A stretch of DNA of 64,000 nt from Paenibacillus periandrae (GTDB lineage: Bacteria > Bacillota > Bacilli > Paenibacillales > NBRC-103111), in the NCBI RefSeq assembly GCF_022458865.1, contig NZ_JAJNMU010000016.1, positions 62,001-126,000 of the forward strand, written 5' to 3'. The position numbers were made by a program, and so were the translations under genes. Below the pieces are notes generated by a model. It saw only the letters and a program-made list of their open reading frames with translations, was not told the origin of the DNA and did no database searches. This document shows, piece after piece, positions 23,560-32,859 of the stretch (within the stretch, counting starts at the first letter, position 1; the number at the start of each line of letters is the position of its first letter).

Positions 23560-24900
23560 ATGATGCACAAATGGGAAGGTCGTTCCATCCAAATTGATCC
23601 GGTTTTCCCTTACTATACAGGTCGTTCCGAACAAAGTATTGTCGATGAGCTGGAGCTAGCTGGATATCGCTCGGTCCATTATTTTGTAACGGATGAAAAT
23701 AAGGTGAACGGCAAGCTGGTTGAGCTGCTTCGGGCACGGGGTATCATGGTTTGGGCTACGCTGCTTGGTAATGGAACCTATATTACGGATCACTTGCCGA
23801 AGGATTGGCCCGATTGGCAGATGACACTGCTTAAGCCGGTAAATGATGGATATTTTCGCCTCTCTCCCCACAGCTACCGTTATGTAGAGTGGAAAAAGCT
23901 GACGATGGCCGCTTTGGTGAAGGCCCATGAGTTTGATGGATTGGAGATAGCAGAGCCTTATTTCCCAGAGTGGAACGGGATTGCAAGCGGGGTGTATGGC
24001 GATGTCGGGCCTTATGCCAGAGCTGCGTTCAAGCAGCAATATGGCAGTGAAATTCCCGATTTTAAACAAAAAAGCTCACCCTTGTACTACAAAAGAAACA
24101 CCTCGCTCTACAGAGACTGGATCGAATTTCGCGTAGCGACTGTCAATCGTTTTTTGAATGAATTAATTAATGGTCGAGGGGGCGTTCGTGAAGCTCGGCC
24201 AGAAATCCAAATCGCGACCTGGTCGCTTGGTGTCAATGCCGGGGCTGACTCTGTAGATAAGGTTAGGGAATTTCATGGACTTGATGCCGCTTCGATGATC
24301 TCTTATGTCAAGCCTGATATCCACGTCATTCAAACCCATTGGCCGGATTGGATGCGTTGGCGGCTGCCTGCTAACTACATTAAGTATTATGAGCCATTTG
24401 CTGCACGGATTCGAGCGGTACACCCTGATCTGCCTCTTAGTTTGCAGACGGATATCGGTTCGCTTCGCCCTATGCGGCGCAGCCGAGCCTGGCTGGAGAG
24501 CTTCTCGGCACATAGTCAGTCACTTGGCTACCGGACCTGGACTGCATACGAATATCACCTCGGAGCCTATATGTACGATGAAAAACCAAAGCTAATGGCA
24601 ATTAAGCGTCAAGGCAGGGATAGACTGCTGCTGCAATTCCAAAAAAGAATCGATCCTGCTTCAGCTGCAATAAGCGATAACTATAAGGTGATTCAGGCAG
24701 GCATAAGATCCGATGTACAAATCGGGGTTATACAAGTTGATGGCTGCAATGTGCTGCTTCAGAGCGGGCAATTCCCCACAGAACCGTTCATACTTTCCGT
24801 ATCAAAGCTTAAGGATACACCGAAGCTGTGGTTATTTCCAAGTAATCGGGCTAATGAAATGGCTAGCCCTTGCCAAGCCGAGGTTGAATCTTATCCATAA
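23560..24900 (+). CDS. Hypothetical protein, TIM-barrel glycosidase-like
   Basis: A 446-residue cytosolic protein without signal peptide. The order of segments, with a barrel-like alternation (GRSIQIDPVFPYY, then RSVHYFVTDENKV, RGIMVWATLLGNG and EFDGLEIAEPYFPEWNG), resembles alpha-amylase or glycoside-hydrolase-like TIM barrels. The Glu pair in GLEIAEPYFPEW could be catalytic. Later strands carry PDIHVIQTHWPDW and LPLSLQTDIGS. I do not recognise a named family. The ribosome binding site is AAAGGGGC and the gene is monocistronic with a strong terminator. A role in carbohydrate handling is only suggested by the fold-like pattern. Confidence 0.6.
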   Translation: MMHKWEGRSIQIDPVFPYYTGRSEQSIVDELELAGYRSVHYFVTDENKVNGKLVELLRARGIMVWATLLGNGTYITDHLPKDWPDWQMTLLKPVNDGYFRLSPHSYRYVEWKKLTMAALVKAHEFDGLEIAEPYFPEWNGIASGVYGDVGPYARAAFKQQYGSEIPDFKQKSSPLYYKRNTSLYRDWIEFRVATVNRFLNELINGRGGVREARPEIQIATWSLGVNAGADSVDKVREFHGLDAASMISYVKPDIHVIQTHWPDWMRWRLPANYIKYYEPFAARIRAVHPDLPLSLQTDIGSLRPMRRSRAWLESFSAHSQSLGYRTWTAYEYHLGAYMYDEKPKLMAIKRQGRDRLLLQFQKRIDPASAAISDNYKVIQAGIRSDVQIGVIQVDGCNVLLQSGQFPTEPFILSVSKLKDTPKLWLFPSNRANEMASPCQAEVESYP

Positions 24901-24947
24901 AAAGCCGCTCCATTTGCAGTCAAACAGCTGCGAACGGAGCGGCTTTT
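24899..24947. terminator. Bidirectional terminator
   Basis: AAAGCCGCTCC and GGAGCGGCTTT form an 11-base perfect stem with A and T runs outside. It serves the hypothetical gene upstream and the minus-strand DUF4395 gene ending at 24989. Confidence 0.85.
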
Positions 24948-24988
24948 CAGTTTTCCAACATATGAATGAGACGGAATATGAACAGCTG

Positions 24989-25396
24989 TTATCTGGTTCT
25001 GCTTTTCCACTGATAATATAAAAAGCAGCCGATACAAAAGCCGCAGATTGCAATGGAGGCCGCGATCCCAACCATTGCCGCAAACAAATAACCCGCGATA
25101 GAAGACCAACTGAAGCAAAAGCAAATGACAGCAATCGATAACAACACAACCGCAATCGAGTTATTAAAGCGAAGCAGCTCTTGCGATTCAGTCTGTGCTC
25201 CTTGTATTTTGTTGGTCAAGAAGGGCTTGGCAATCTTAATAAAAAGGTTTGCACGCAGACCCAGCACCATCGGTATCACTTGAAGGGCCCATAAAATAAT
25301 AATTAAAATTGGCTGCTGCAGCAAGATCGCCAGCAGCACGAACAGCACAATACCCACCTGGTTGGAACGTACGTATGGAATCGGTATTTCCTTCAT
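24989..25396 (-). CDS. DUF4395 membrane protein
   Basis: A 135-residue protein with about four hydrophobic segments, starting IPIPYVRSNQVGIVLFVLLA as in DUF4395 proteins, and with the conserved RFNNSIAV before the third segment. Function unknown. In other bacteria DUF4395 proteins often lie beside thioredoxin-like genes; here topB lies 9 bases upstream on the same strand, so it is probably read together with topB. A TlpA-like gene is 4 kb away. Confidence 0.7.
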   Translation of the reverse strand: MKEIPIPYVRSNQVGIVLFVLLAILLQQPILIIILWALQVIPMVLGLRANLFIKIAKPFLTNKIQGAQTESQELLRFNNSIAVVLLSIAVICFCFSWSSIAGYLFAAMVGIAASIAICGFCIGCFLYYQWKSRTR

Positions 25397-25405
25397 AATT
25401 AACCG

Positions 25406-27970
25406 TCACCTCCGATTTGTCGTAATGGTTGGTTCTAATGCAAGCTGTCCGGTATTGGTGTCTGATAGATACAATCTGGCTTCCGTCTGATTGCCGTTCT
25501 CATCGATTCTGCGGATTGCAGCTGTATGGCCTCGCTCGATTAAAGAGCGGGCATCCGCTTCAGATAGCGAAGCACCTAAGCTGTCCTTCCAGAGTACAAA
25601 GCCGCAGCCGGCTTTGTATGCCGTGCATCCATAGCCGCGCTTGCCGGCGATGATCCGCCCCGCGCAGCCGCTGCGCGGGCAGGCCGCTATGCCGCCGCGG
25701 GCCGCGGCAGCATGCGCTGCGCTCGGCAAAGCGCTCCCGCTCGCCTCCGCACCGCCTTCGCCGCTTCGCGTGCGCGTCGTCCGCTTCGCGCCTCCAGCCA
25801 CCCCCGCGCTGCCGCTCGCCTCCGCACCGCCGTCGCTGCTTCGCGTGCGCGTCGTCCGCTTCGCGCCTGCAGCCGCTCCCACGCTTCCGCTCGCCTCCGC
25901 ACCGCCGTCGCCGCTTCGCGTGCGCGTCGTCCGCTTCGCGCCTGCGGCCGCTCCCACGCTGCCGCTCGCCTCCGCACCGCCGTCGCCGCTTCGCGTGCGC
26001 GTCGTCCGCTTCGCGCCTGCGGCCGCTCCTGCGCTGCCGCTCGCCTCCGCACCGCCGTCGCTGCTTCGCGTGCGCGTCGTCCGCTTCGCGCCTGCGCTCG
26101 CCGTACCAGCTGCGCTTTCGAAAGCTTGCTTGGCTGCTTTCGACTGCACCCGAACCTTCTCGATGATCAGGTTCGTGAACTTCTTCACGTTCGCCATAAA
26201 AGCTTCGTCAGACGCAACACCGCGGGCAATTTCGTTGAGCCTGCGTTCCCAATGACCCGTCATCTCCGGCGAAGTCAGCAGATCCACACCTGCGGATCGA
26301 ATCAGCTCGACCGCTGTGCGTCCCTTTTGCGTGATGATGATTCGTTTGCCCTGCATCACGATGTAGTCTACCTGCTTCAACCGCTCAATAACAGAAGCAC
26401 GCGTAGCAGGGGTTCCGAGGCCTGAATCCTTCATCGCATCCCGAAGCTCCTCATCCTCAATCTGCTTCCCTGCGCCTTCCATTGCCTTCAGCAGCGTTCC
26501 TTCTGTATACGCCTTAGGCGGCTGGGTTTCTTTTTCCTTAGCTGCAATTTTTGCGCATTTTACAGCTTCAGCTGCCTGCAAGCTGAACGGGGTTGTGATC
26601 TCTTCCTCCGGGACCTCATCCTCGTCCGTCTTATCTGCCTTGCCGCGAGACATCGGCTTACCCTTTTTTTGATCCGCATAAATGACCTTCCAGCCCAAGG
26701 AAAGCAGCTGCTTGATCGTGCTCTTAAACATTTCCCGCTCAACCTCGGTTAACACCGTGTGGATTTTGTACTCCGCGGGAGGGTAAAACTGTGCCAGAAA
26801 TCTCCGTACAATCAAATCGTAAACCTGCTGCTCGTCATTGGATAACCCGCCAGCCTTTTTATGCGTTGGCATAATTGCATGGTGATCCTCCACCTTGGTC
26901 GGGTTGCATATGCTTTTGTTGTTTTTATGCACAAGACGCTTGTCTGCCTGTTCGGCAAGCTCGCCGTAAGAGGTCCCCTTCAGTTGGTCCAGCGCCTTAT
27001 ACATCTCGGGAATATTAGCTTCGGTCACATAGTTGGAATTTGTCCGCGGATAGCTGATCACCTTATGCTTCTCGTACAGCGCCTGCGCCGTATCAAGCGT
27101 CTTTTTGGCGGAAAAACCAAGCTTCGCATTCGCTTCCCGCTGCAGCAGCGTCAGGTCATACAGCTTAAACGGATACTCCTTCGTGTCCTTGACCTCATAG
27201 CTGGCGATAGTCCCCATTTTCCCTTTTACTTTTTCAACAATTGCATTGGCTTTCGCCGGATCGGTAATCCGTTCGCCCTGCCATAACGCCTTATACTCGG
27301 TTTCTTGTTGCTTGAACAGAGCCTCAACATCATAGAACTTATTCGAGCTGAACGCTTCGATCTCCTTTTGACGGTCATACAGGATAGCCAAAACCGGGGT
27401 CTGTACCCGCCCGACGGACAACAGCACCTGATGCTTGGTTGTAAAAGCCCTTGAGCCGTTCATGCCGATCAGCCAATCCGCTTCACTGCGAACCCGCGCT
27501 GCTTTGGTCAAATTCTCGTATTCAATACCCTCACGCAATTCGGCAAAGCCTTTACGAATCGTCTCTGGAGTCAAATCGGAAATCCATAGCCGCTTTACCG
27601 GCTGCTTTAGCTTCAAGTGCCGCTGAATCAACGAAAAAATATGCTGGCCCTCACGCCCTGCGTCACATGCGTTTACAAGCCTTTCGCTTCGCTTGGCAAG
27701 CTCCCCGATCTGCTTTAATTGATCCTTCGTCCTCGCATTCGGAATCAGCTTGAAATGGTCCGGAATAATCGGAAGATCATTAAAATTCCATTTTTTATAC
27801 TTGTCATCATAAGCATCGGGTTCGGCAAGTCCTATCAAGTGCCCGATGGCCCATGTAATGATATACTGCTCACCTTCAATATAGGTCCTGAAGTTTTTTG
27901 CTTTTGGATCAATGGCTGCTGCAATATTGCGTCCCATATCGGGCTTTTCAGCTATAATTAGCGTTTTCAA
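25406..27970 (-). CDS. topB: DNA topoisomerase III with an amplified Arg/Ser/Gly linker
   Basis: An 854-residue type IA topoisomerase that relaxes or decatenates single-stranded DNA crossings. The Toprim domain starts at residue 1 (KTLIIAEKPDMGRNIAAAI) with the metal Asp pair in CDAGREGQ. The active-site Tyr is in VISYPRTNSNYVTEANI. The catalytic region ends near residue 620. A linker then carries five near-identical 26-residue repeats built on AGAKRTTRTRSGDGGAEASG. A C-terminal zinc-like domain (ACPRSGCAGRI and YGCTAYKAGCGFVLWK) follows. Start: TTG at 27970 with GAGAGAAG upstream, giving the expected N-terminus. The linker DNA is much richer in G and C than its surroundings. Confidence 0.9.
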   Translation of the reverse strand: MKTLIIAEKPDMGRNIAAAIDPKAKNFRTYIEGEQYIITWAIGHLIGLAEPDAYDDKYKKWNFNDLPIIPDHFKLIPNARTKDQLKQIGELAKRSERLVNACDAGREGQHIFSLIQRHLKLKQPVKRLWISDLTPETIRKGFAELREGIEYENLTKAARVRSEADWLIGMNGSRAFTTKHQVLLSVGRVQTPVLAILYDRQKEIEAFSSNKFYDVEALFKQQETEYKALWQGERITDPAKANAIVEKVKGKMGTIASYEVKDTKEYPFKLYDLTLLQREANAKLGFSAKKTLDTAQALYEKHKVISYPRTNSNYVTEANIPEMYKALDQLKGTSYGELAEQADKRLVHKNNKSICNPTKVEDHHAIMPTHKKAGGLSNDEQQVYDLIVRRFLAQFYPPAEYKIHTVLTEVEREMFKSTIKQLLSLGWKVIYADQKKGKPMSRGKADKTDEDEVPEEEITTPFSLQAAEAVKCAKIAAKEKETQPPKAYTEGTLLKAMEGAGKQIEDEELRDAMKDSGLGTPATRASVIERLKQVDYIVMQGKRIIITQKGRTAVELIRSAGVDLLTSPEMTGHWERRLNEIARGVASDEAFMANVKKFTNLIIEKVRVQSKAAKQAFESAAGTASAGAKRTTRTRSSDGGAEASGSAGAAAGAKRTTRTRSGDGGAEASGSVGAAAGAKRTTRTRSGDGGAEASGSVGAAAGAKRTTRTRSSDGGAEASGSAGVAGGAKRTTRTRSGEGGAEASGSALPSAAHAAAARGGIAACPRSGCAGRIIAGKRGYGCTAYKAGCGFVLWKDSLGASLSEADARSLIERGHTAAIRRIDENGNQTEARLYLSDTNTGQLALEPTITTNRR
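25731..26094 (-). repeat. 78-bp in-frame tandem repeat in topB
   Basis: About five copies of a 78-bp GC-rich unit that encodes a 26-residue basic repeat. The copies differ by single bases. The unit length is a multiple of three, so copy-number changes keep the frame. Several other frames are also open across this stretch because of its composition; I take them as artefacts. Confidence 0.9.
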
Positions 27971-28276
27971 ATCTTCTCTCACTCCCAATGAACACAAACC
28001 CATTCTTCGCCCATCGTACCCGAAAAACAAACCTGTTGTAAACCTTCAACACACCCGGTTCGGTGTTTATCTAGCTTTATCTATGAGTTTACCATGTCTA
28101 ATTCTCTGGTAGCAATGCTGCTTTATGCTCATGTGTCGTATTGCTGGCTGTTTGCTTGTTCCAAATTTGTAGCAGCATCTATATAGTTAAAACCTATAAA
28201 ATATATGTACATTATATATTATACCAATACGCTTTTAAACGATATGATAATTACATTAATACCAGGAGGGATCATA

Positions 28277-29086
28277 ATGGACAACAATACAGCTCATAAT
28301 CGGGCGGAATTATCAGGAAAGCTGACCAACGTGTTAGATGCCAGATCGTTAACAAACTCTCACACAAGGCTTGCTGAGATACTCACTACAGGCATGAAGG
28401 TACTTGATGTTGGTTGTGGAACCGGGGCGATTACTCGCGGTATAGCAGAAGCAGTAGGATCAACTGGCTGTGTGATAGGCATGGATAGCAATCCAAACCT
28501 GATCGACAAAGCCCGTCACGCTCACGGGAATACACCGGGGATAGCTTTTGAAACAGGGGACATTTATAATATTACTTATGAAGGAGTGTTTGACATCGTC
28601 ACCTCCGCTCGTGTTCTGGTATGGTTATCTGAACCGTTACAAGCATTAACCAGGATGAAATCGGCCGCAAAAATCGGTGGACGTGTTGTGATCGCAGATT
28701 ATAATCACCAGAAAATAAGCTGGGAACCACAACCTCCCTCAAGCATGCTTACTTTCTATTCCGCATATTTGAAATGGCGTTCCGATGCCGGTATGGATAA
28801 TGCGATTGCTGATCATCTTCCTCACCTATTTCATACAGCTGGCTTTGATAACATCATGGTAACTCCCCAACATGAAGTCACGAATCGAACAAACCCAGAT
28901 TTCCTCTCTAGAATCGGAATATGGGCAGATACCGCTTCAAGCAGAGGCGTTCAAATGGAAAGAGACGGGTATATCACCAAACAAGAATATGTGACCGCGG
29001 AAAATGAATATCGGGAATGGATGCTTAAAGACGCCCGGTCCTTATCGATGTATATGCTAGCCGTTGAGGGTGTGAGACTGTCATAA
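28277..29086 (+). CDS. Class I SAM-dependent methyltransferase
   Basis: A 269-residue methyltransferase. Motif I is MKVLDVGCGTGAITRGIAEA near residue 40, followed by IGMDSNP (strand 2) and the motif IV/post region FDIVTSARVLVWLSEP. The layout matches the UbiE/COQ5-like Methyltransf_25/31 group. The ATG at 28277 has AGGAGG 8 bases upstream. It is followed by the TlpA-like gene after 82 bases. Substrate unknown; small molecules are usual in this group. Confidence 0.75.
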   Translation: MDNNTAHNRAELSGKLTNVLDARSLTNSHTRLAEILTTGMKVLDVGCGTGAITRGIAEAVGSTGCVIGMDSNPNLIDKARHAHGNTPGIAFETGDIYNITYEGVFDIVTSARVLVWLSEPLQALTRMKSAAKIGGRVVIADYNHQKISWEPQPPSSMLTFYSAYLKWRSDAGMDNAIADHLPHLFHTAGFDNIMVTPQHEVTNRTNPDFLSRIGIWADTASSRGVQMERDGYITKQEYVTAENEYREWMLKDARSLSMYMLAVEGVRLS

Positions 29087-29168
29087 CCAACCCATTCAGC
29101 TGTTTACAATCATCAGTTACAAATCTATGATCTCTCATCTACCTCTAGCGAAATTAGGTGCTCTATCC

Positions 29169-29678
29169 ATGAAAAAACAATGGGTGCTTGCTGTTGTTCT
29201 GTGTCTGGCGCTGTTAACCGTTATTCAACAGCTGACAACCGCAAATAAGCAGCTTCCCAAAAAAGGCTACACAGCCCCAGCCTTCACACTCACAGCTTTA
29301 AACGGTCAAACCTATTCCTTGGATTCGCTGCATGGCAAGCCTGTATTGATCAACTTTTGGGCCTCCTGGTGCGAGCCTTGTCAGGCGGAGGCGCCTGAGT
29401 TTTCCAGACTTTATGGGCAGTATAAGGATCAGATCGAGATTCTGGCTGTTAATGTCACATCCAAGGACCGAGTCGATGACGCACAGAACTTTGTCAGTAA
29501 ATACCACATACCTTTCCCGGTTTTATTGGACGCCAAAGCAGCGGTTACCGAAACCTACAACATCGCTGCAATCCCTACTACATATTTTGTAGACAGGAAC
29601 GGCATCATCGTTGACAGACTAGTCGGAACCACTGACCCTGCGCAGCTAGAGCTCAAATTCAAGCAGTTGCTTCGTTAA
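29169..29678 (+). CDS. TlpA/ResA-like membrane-anchored thiol-disulfide oxidoreductase
   Basis: A 169-residue thioredoxin-fold protein with an N-terminal membrane anchor (about residues 4-22) and the active site ASWCEPCQAE. The cis-Pro loop is AIPTTYFVD. The sequence GYTAPAFTLTALNGQTYSLD opens the TlpA/ResA-type domain, so it acts outside the membrane, reducing or exchanging disulfides, for example during cytochrome c maturation or sporulation. The start at 29169 has AGGTG upstream; an upstream ATG at 29127 would add 14 residues before the anchor. A strong terminator follows. Confidence 0.85.
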   Translation: MKKQWVLAVVLCLALLTVIQQLTTANKQLPKKGYTAPAFTLTALNGQTYSLDSLHGKPVLINFWASWCEPCQAEAPEFSRLYGQYKDQIEILAVNVTSKDRVDDAQNFVSKYHIPFPVLLDAKAAVTETYNIAAIPTTYFVDRNGIIVDRLVGTTDPAQLELKFKQLLR

Positions 29679-29695
29679 CCGTATTCTCTCTCCCT

Positions 29696-29741
29696 CTCCG
29701 ATCATTGTTCTCTTGGTTTCCTTGTACTTCAATGATCGGAG
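29696..29741. terminator. Bidirectional terminator
   Basis: CTCCGATCATTG and CAATGATCGGAG form a perfect 12-base stem between the TlpA-like gene and the convergent permease gene. T-rich sequence follows on the plus side. Confidence 0.7.
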
Positions 29742-29808
29742 TAGTATTTTCACTTACATGCTCAAGCAAACTGCAATGATAATGCTAATGCACGATGTAA
29801 AGCTATGA

Positions 29809-31125
29809 TTATTGTGAGTTTAGATATCGTGCTGCCTCTACCCGATAAGCACTTAATGCCGGCATGATCCCTGCCAGTATCCCTATGCAACCCACGATTC
29901 CTACGACACTCAGCAGCTCCCAGTTGTACATCGGAATAACCGTAATTGATATTTGCGAGCCGATATACATAGACAAAGCAACCGTTAGCAAATAACCACC
30001 TATAATACCCCCGATGCACCCCAGCGCGACAATCAGCACACATTCCAGCAAAACGATGGCCAGTACCGAACCTCGGCTCGCGCCGATAGCCCGCAATATC
30101 GATACGGTACGTCTTCTTTCCATGGTCGATCCATACAAAGCCAGTACAATGGTCAGTCCTGACATCCCAAGAACGACATAGCTGATATATTTCAATACCT
30201 GTTCACCGCTACCCATCATATCGAAGATTTTGGCAATAATCTGCCCCGGAAAAACAGCCTGCGCTCTGGCTCCCTGATTGATTTCCTGATACATTTTCAT
30301 CAAATCCATATAGCTTTTGGGTTTGATCAGTGCAGCCGTGACACCCTGAGGTGCTTCCAGCTGATTGGTTGTCCAGGATAATGCTGCTTGCCCCGGTTTG
30401 CCCTGTGACGTTTTGGAAGCAGCAGAAGCTTTGGTCTCTTCGCCCGGACTGTGACTTGTCTCTGTCTCTTCATCATGACCATGCTGTCCGTGACTGACCC
30501 AGTAGCTATCCATCGTTACATAGATGCCTTTGTCGGATGGAGCTGATACTCCGTTTAATACACCAACGACCTTATAAGGGTTTTCCTTGTGCTCATCCTG
30601 CTCATTGGACATCGCTACGCCATGCCCGGAAACAAATGTATCGCCAATAGTCAGACCCGTTTCTGCGGCAACCTTGGAGCCAATAACAGCTTCAAAGGCT
30701 TTGTCAAAAATTCTCCCTGCTGCCAGATGAAAATAAGGTGGATCTGCCGGTTTACCTCTTAAAGCGAAAAATTCAGCGCTTGTGCCCACGATTCGAAAGC
30801 CTTTGTAATTATCCCCCAGCGCAAAAGGAACAGCCTGGTTTACTCTTGGATCTGCTTCTAGCGAGCGATAATAATCCAGGCTAATATTGGACAACGGATT
30901 ATCCATCAGAAAAATCGTGTTGAACACGAGCTGATTGGCGCTGCCTTTGGAACCGACGATCATCCCGTAAGGCTCACTAGCTTTGACAATACCCTGCTTG
31001 ATGCCGTCCGAGAGCATCATGATGCTCAATGCCATCGATACCCCGATGAGAATAACTATTACTGTTATCAAGGTCTGTACACGGCGGTTTATCAAATTAC
31101 GCCAAGCCATTTGTAGTAAGGACAT
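29809..31125 (-). CDS. FtsX/MacB-type ABC transporter permease with a His-rich loop
   Basis: A 438-residue permease with one N-terminal helix (about residues 18-38), a large external domain and three C-terminal helices, as in MacB/FtsX permeases. The segment with GSTMERRRTVSILRAIGASR near residue 335 is the usual FtsX signature. The external domain holds a His-rich stretch (SHGQHGHDEETETSH). It overlaps no gene but starts 3 bases after the ATPase stop, and is the last gene of the phosphatase-lipoprotein-ATPase-permease unit. The His loop suggests contact with a metal, probably zinc; this is inferred. Confidence 0.8.
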   Translation of the reverse strand: MSLLQMAWRNLINRRVQTLITVIVILIGVSMALSIMMLSDGIKQGIVKASEPYGMIVGSKGSANQLVFNTIFLMDNPLSNISLDYYRSLEADPRVNQAVPFALGDNYKGFRIVGTSAEFFALRGKPADPPYFHLAAGRIFDKAFEAVIGSKVAAETGLTIGDTFVSGHGVAMSNEQDEHKENPYKVVGVLNGVSAPSDKGIYVTMDSYWVSHGQHGHDEETETSHSPGEETKASAASKTSQGKPGQAALSWTTNQLEAPQGVTAALIKPKSYMDLMKMYQEINQGARAQAVFPGQIIAKIFDMMGSGEQVLKYISYVVLGMSGLTIVLALYGSTMERRRTVSILRAIGASRGSVLAIVLLECVLIVALGCIGGIIGGYLLTVALSMYIGSQISITVIPMYNWELLSVVGIVGCIGILAGIMPALSAYRVEAARYLNSQ

Positions 31126-31128
31126 AGG

Positions 31129-31815
31129 TTACCCCACCCTCCCTGCTGCCGTTTGGGAAAGTTCACGTATATTTATGATTCGATCCATGGTTCCTGCCAG
31201 TTCAAGATCATGACTGCACAGCAGCAGTGCAGCACCATGACTACGACAAGCGTCATTCAGCAGAGCTGCTACTTGCTCTGCATTTGCATAATCAAGGCTT
31301 GCCGTTGGCTCATCAGCCAGTACAAGAGCCGGATTATTGACCAGCGCTCTGGCGATGGAAACGCGCTGCTGTTCACCGTTGCTTAATTGTCCCGATTTAT
31401 AATGAAGCCGATGAGACAATCCGACTTGATCCAGCATATCGGCAGCACGTTCCTTATGCTGCTTGGGCGGGATGACTTGACCGAATCGCATTGCTGCCAG
31501 CACGTTCTCCATTGCTGTAAAACCCGGCAGCAGGTTAAAGCTTTGAAAAACATAACCGATATGCTTAGCCCGAAATCGATCCAATTCTGATTCGCTCAAG
31601 CTGTCCAACTGTTTTTCAAGGAGACGAATGGTACCGCTAGTCGGACGTAGAATACCGGCTATCATATGGAGCAGCGTGCTTTTGCCAGAGCCGCTCGGAC
31701 CAACCAATGCTACTTTTTCTTGTGGTGACATTTGAAAGTGCGGAATATGCAGGATAGGAACGTGCTGCCTGCCTGGGATGATATAGCTTTTGTCCACATG
31801 TTCAAGCAGCAGCAT
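31129..31815 (-). CDS. ABC transporter ATP-binding protein, MacB/LolD-type
   Basis: A 228-residue ATPase. Walker A is GPSGSGKSTLLHM, the signature LSNGEQQRVSIARAL (N in place of the usual second G), Walker B ALVLADEPTASLD and the switch His in LLCSHDLELA. The family energises FtsX-type permeases that move or extract molecules at the membrane. Its ATG overlaps the stop of the upstream lipoprotein gene by one base (TAATG), so translation is coupled, and the permease follows after 3 bases. Confidence 0.85.
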   Translation of the reverse strand: MLLLEHVDKSYIIPGRQHVPILHIPHFQMSPQEKVALVGPSGSGKSTLLHMIAGILRPTSGTIRLLEKQLDSLSESELDRFRAKHIGYVFQSFNLLPGFTAMENVLAAMRFGQVIPPKQHKERAADMLDQVGLSHRLHYKSGQLSNGEQQRVSIARALVNNPALVLADEPTASLDYANAEQVAALLNDACRSHGAALLLCSHDLELAGTMDRIINIRELSQTAAGRVG

Positions 31816-32822
31816 TATTTCAACACCTCAACCTTATCAGCAATAATTCGAATCAGACTTACAAAACCTGTCGTCTCATCTGTTTGAGAGCCAATACTCA
31901 AAGTTCCTGTTACCTTGACCTGATGCTCAGTCGGAACAACCTCTTTTCCTTTCGGCATGGATACGACTACGATATCAATCGGCCAATCAGCGTCCGTTGA
32001 GCAGAAAGGACAAATCGACATGGCTACGCGGGTCAGCACAAAAAAATTGACCTTAGCGGTTAATGGGGGAGCCATAAATCCCGTCATTTCCACTTTTTTA
32101 TTGGCAAGCTGAGTAAGCTTATCTGAGAACTTTACACCCCGAACGGTCATATCTGAATATAAATCCTTGAAGGTTAGTGTGGCTGCTTTGGTTGCATCCT
32201 TTATGATATTGGCAGCGGTCTTTTCTACTGCAGGAGTCTTCTCTGATGATATCGGTTGGGTTGGAACTGAAGCAGGCTGAGTTACAGGTTCTGAAGGAGC
32301 AGGTTGAGTCACGGGTTCGGCTGCTGGCTCAACTGTTGCTGCTGGTGCCGTCCTTGGCACGTCCTTTCCCGACTCAACAGATACAGCTGGCAGCTGCCCA
32401 GATGCCGTCTTAGGTTCAGGTGAAACTGACTTATTGACATCCGCCTCTGATGCAGCGGACTTATTTTCCTGTTTGGTTGTCGCCTCTGATTGCTTTAAAT
32501 CCGCTTGATTGGATTCTGATTTATTCGCATCCGGTTGATTTGCTTCCATCGGGTTCGCTTGTGCAGCTGCCACAGGCTGGTTCACTTCAGCTTTTGCTGG
32601 TTGAGCATTATTGGTTTCCGTTGTATTCGAACTCTTACTCGTATCGCCTTGGTTAGAACTCGTCTGATTGGTTTTCCCTGCTCCTACGGCTGTCTGCTGA
32701 AAAGACAAATCAACCGCCCCCCCAACAGGTAGGGGAGCCGGTTGATTGCATCCGGAAACAAGAAGGGTCATACCCACTAGACAAGCACCCAAGGTGATCC
32801 TGCATTTACTGTCCAGTAACAT
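31815..32822 (-). CDS. Lipoprotein with a DUF3299-like C-terminal domain
   Basis: A 335-residue lipoprotein. The lipobox (LLVSGC, about residue 25) is followed by some 170 residues rich in Asn, Gln, Ala and Pro. The C-terminal 110 residues start GVKFSDKLTQLANKKVEMTG and contain VAMSICPFCSTDADWP and a final KVTGTLSIG strand, resembling DUF3299 proteins (OB-fold-like, with a conserved G-F-M and a Cys pair). In Vibrio cholerae a DUF3299 lipoprotein is part of the zinc-regulated zrgABCDE system with an ATPase and an FtsX-like permease. The same gene types are adjacent here. It starts 37 bases after the alkaline phosphatase with AGGGGATTTGC upstream. Confidence 0.65.
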   Translation of the reverse strand: MLLDSKCRITLGACLVGMTLLVSGCNQPAPLPVGGAVDLSFQQTAVGAGKTNQTSSNQGDTSKSSNTTETNNAQPAKAEVNQPVAAAQANPMEANQPDANKSESNQADLKQSEATTKQENKSAASEADVNKSVSPEPKTASGQLPAVSVESGKDVPRTAPAATVEPAAEPVTQPAPSEPVTQPASVPTQPISSEKTPAVEKTAANIIKDATKAATLTFKDLYSDMTVRGVKFSDKLTQLANKKVEMTGFMAPPLTAKVNFFVLTRVAMSICPFCSTDADWPIDIVVVSMPKGKEVVPTEHQVKVTGTLSIGSQTDETTGFVSLIRIIADKVEVLK

Positions 32823-32859
32823 GCAAATCCCCTCCAGATCAAGCTAAGTTTGTATTGGA

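Noticed and set aside
25712..26425. Long plus-strand and alternative minus-strand frames over the topB linker
   Set aside because: They are open only because the GC-rich 78-bp repeat lacks stops in several frames. The products are Arg/Ala/Pro-rich, have no start signals, and lie fully inside topB.
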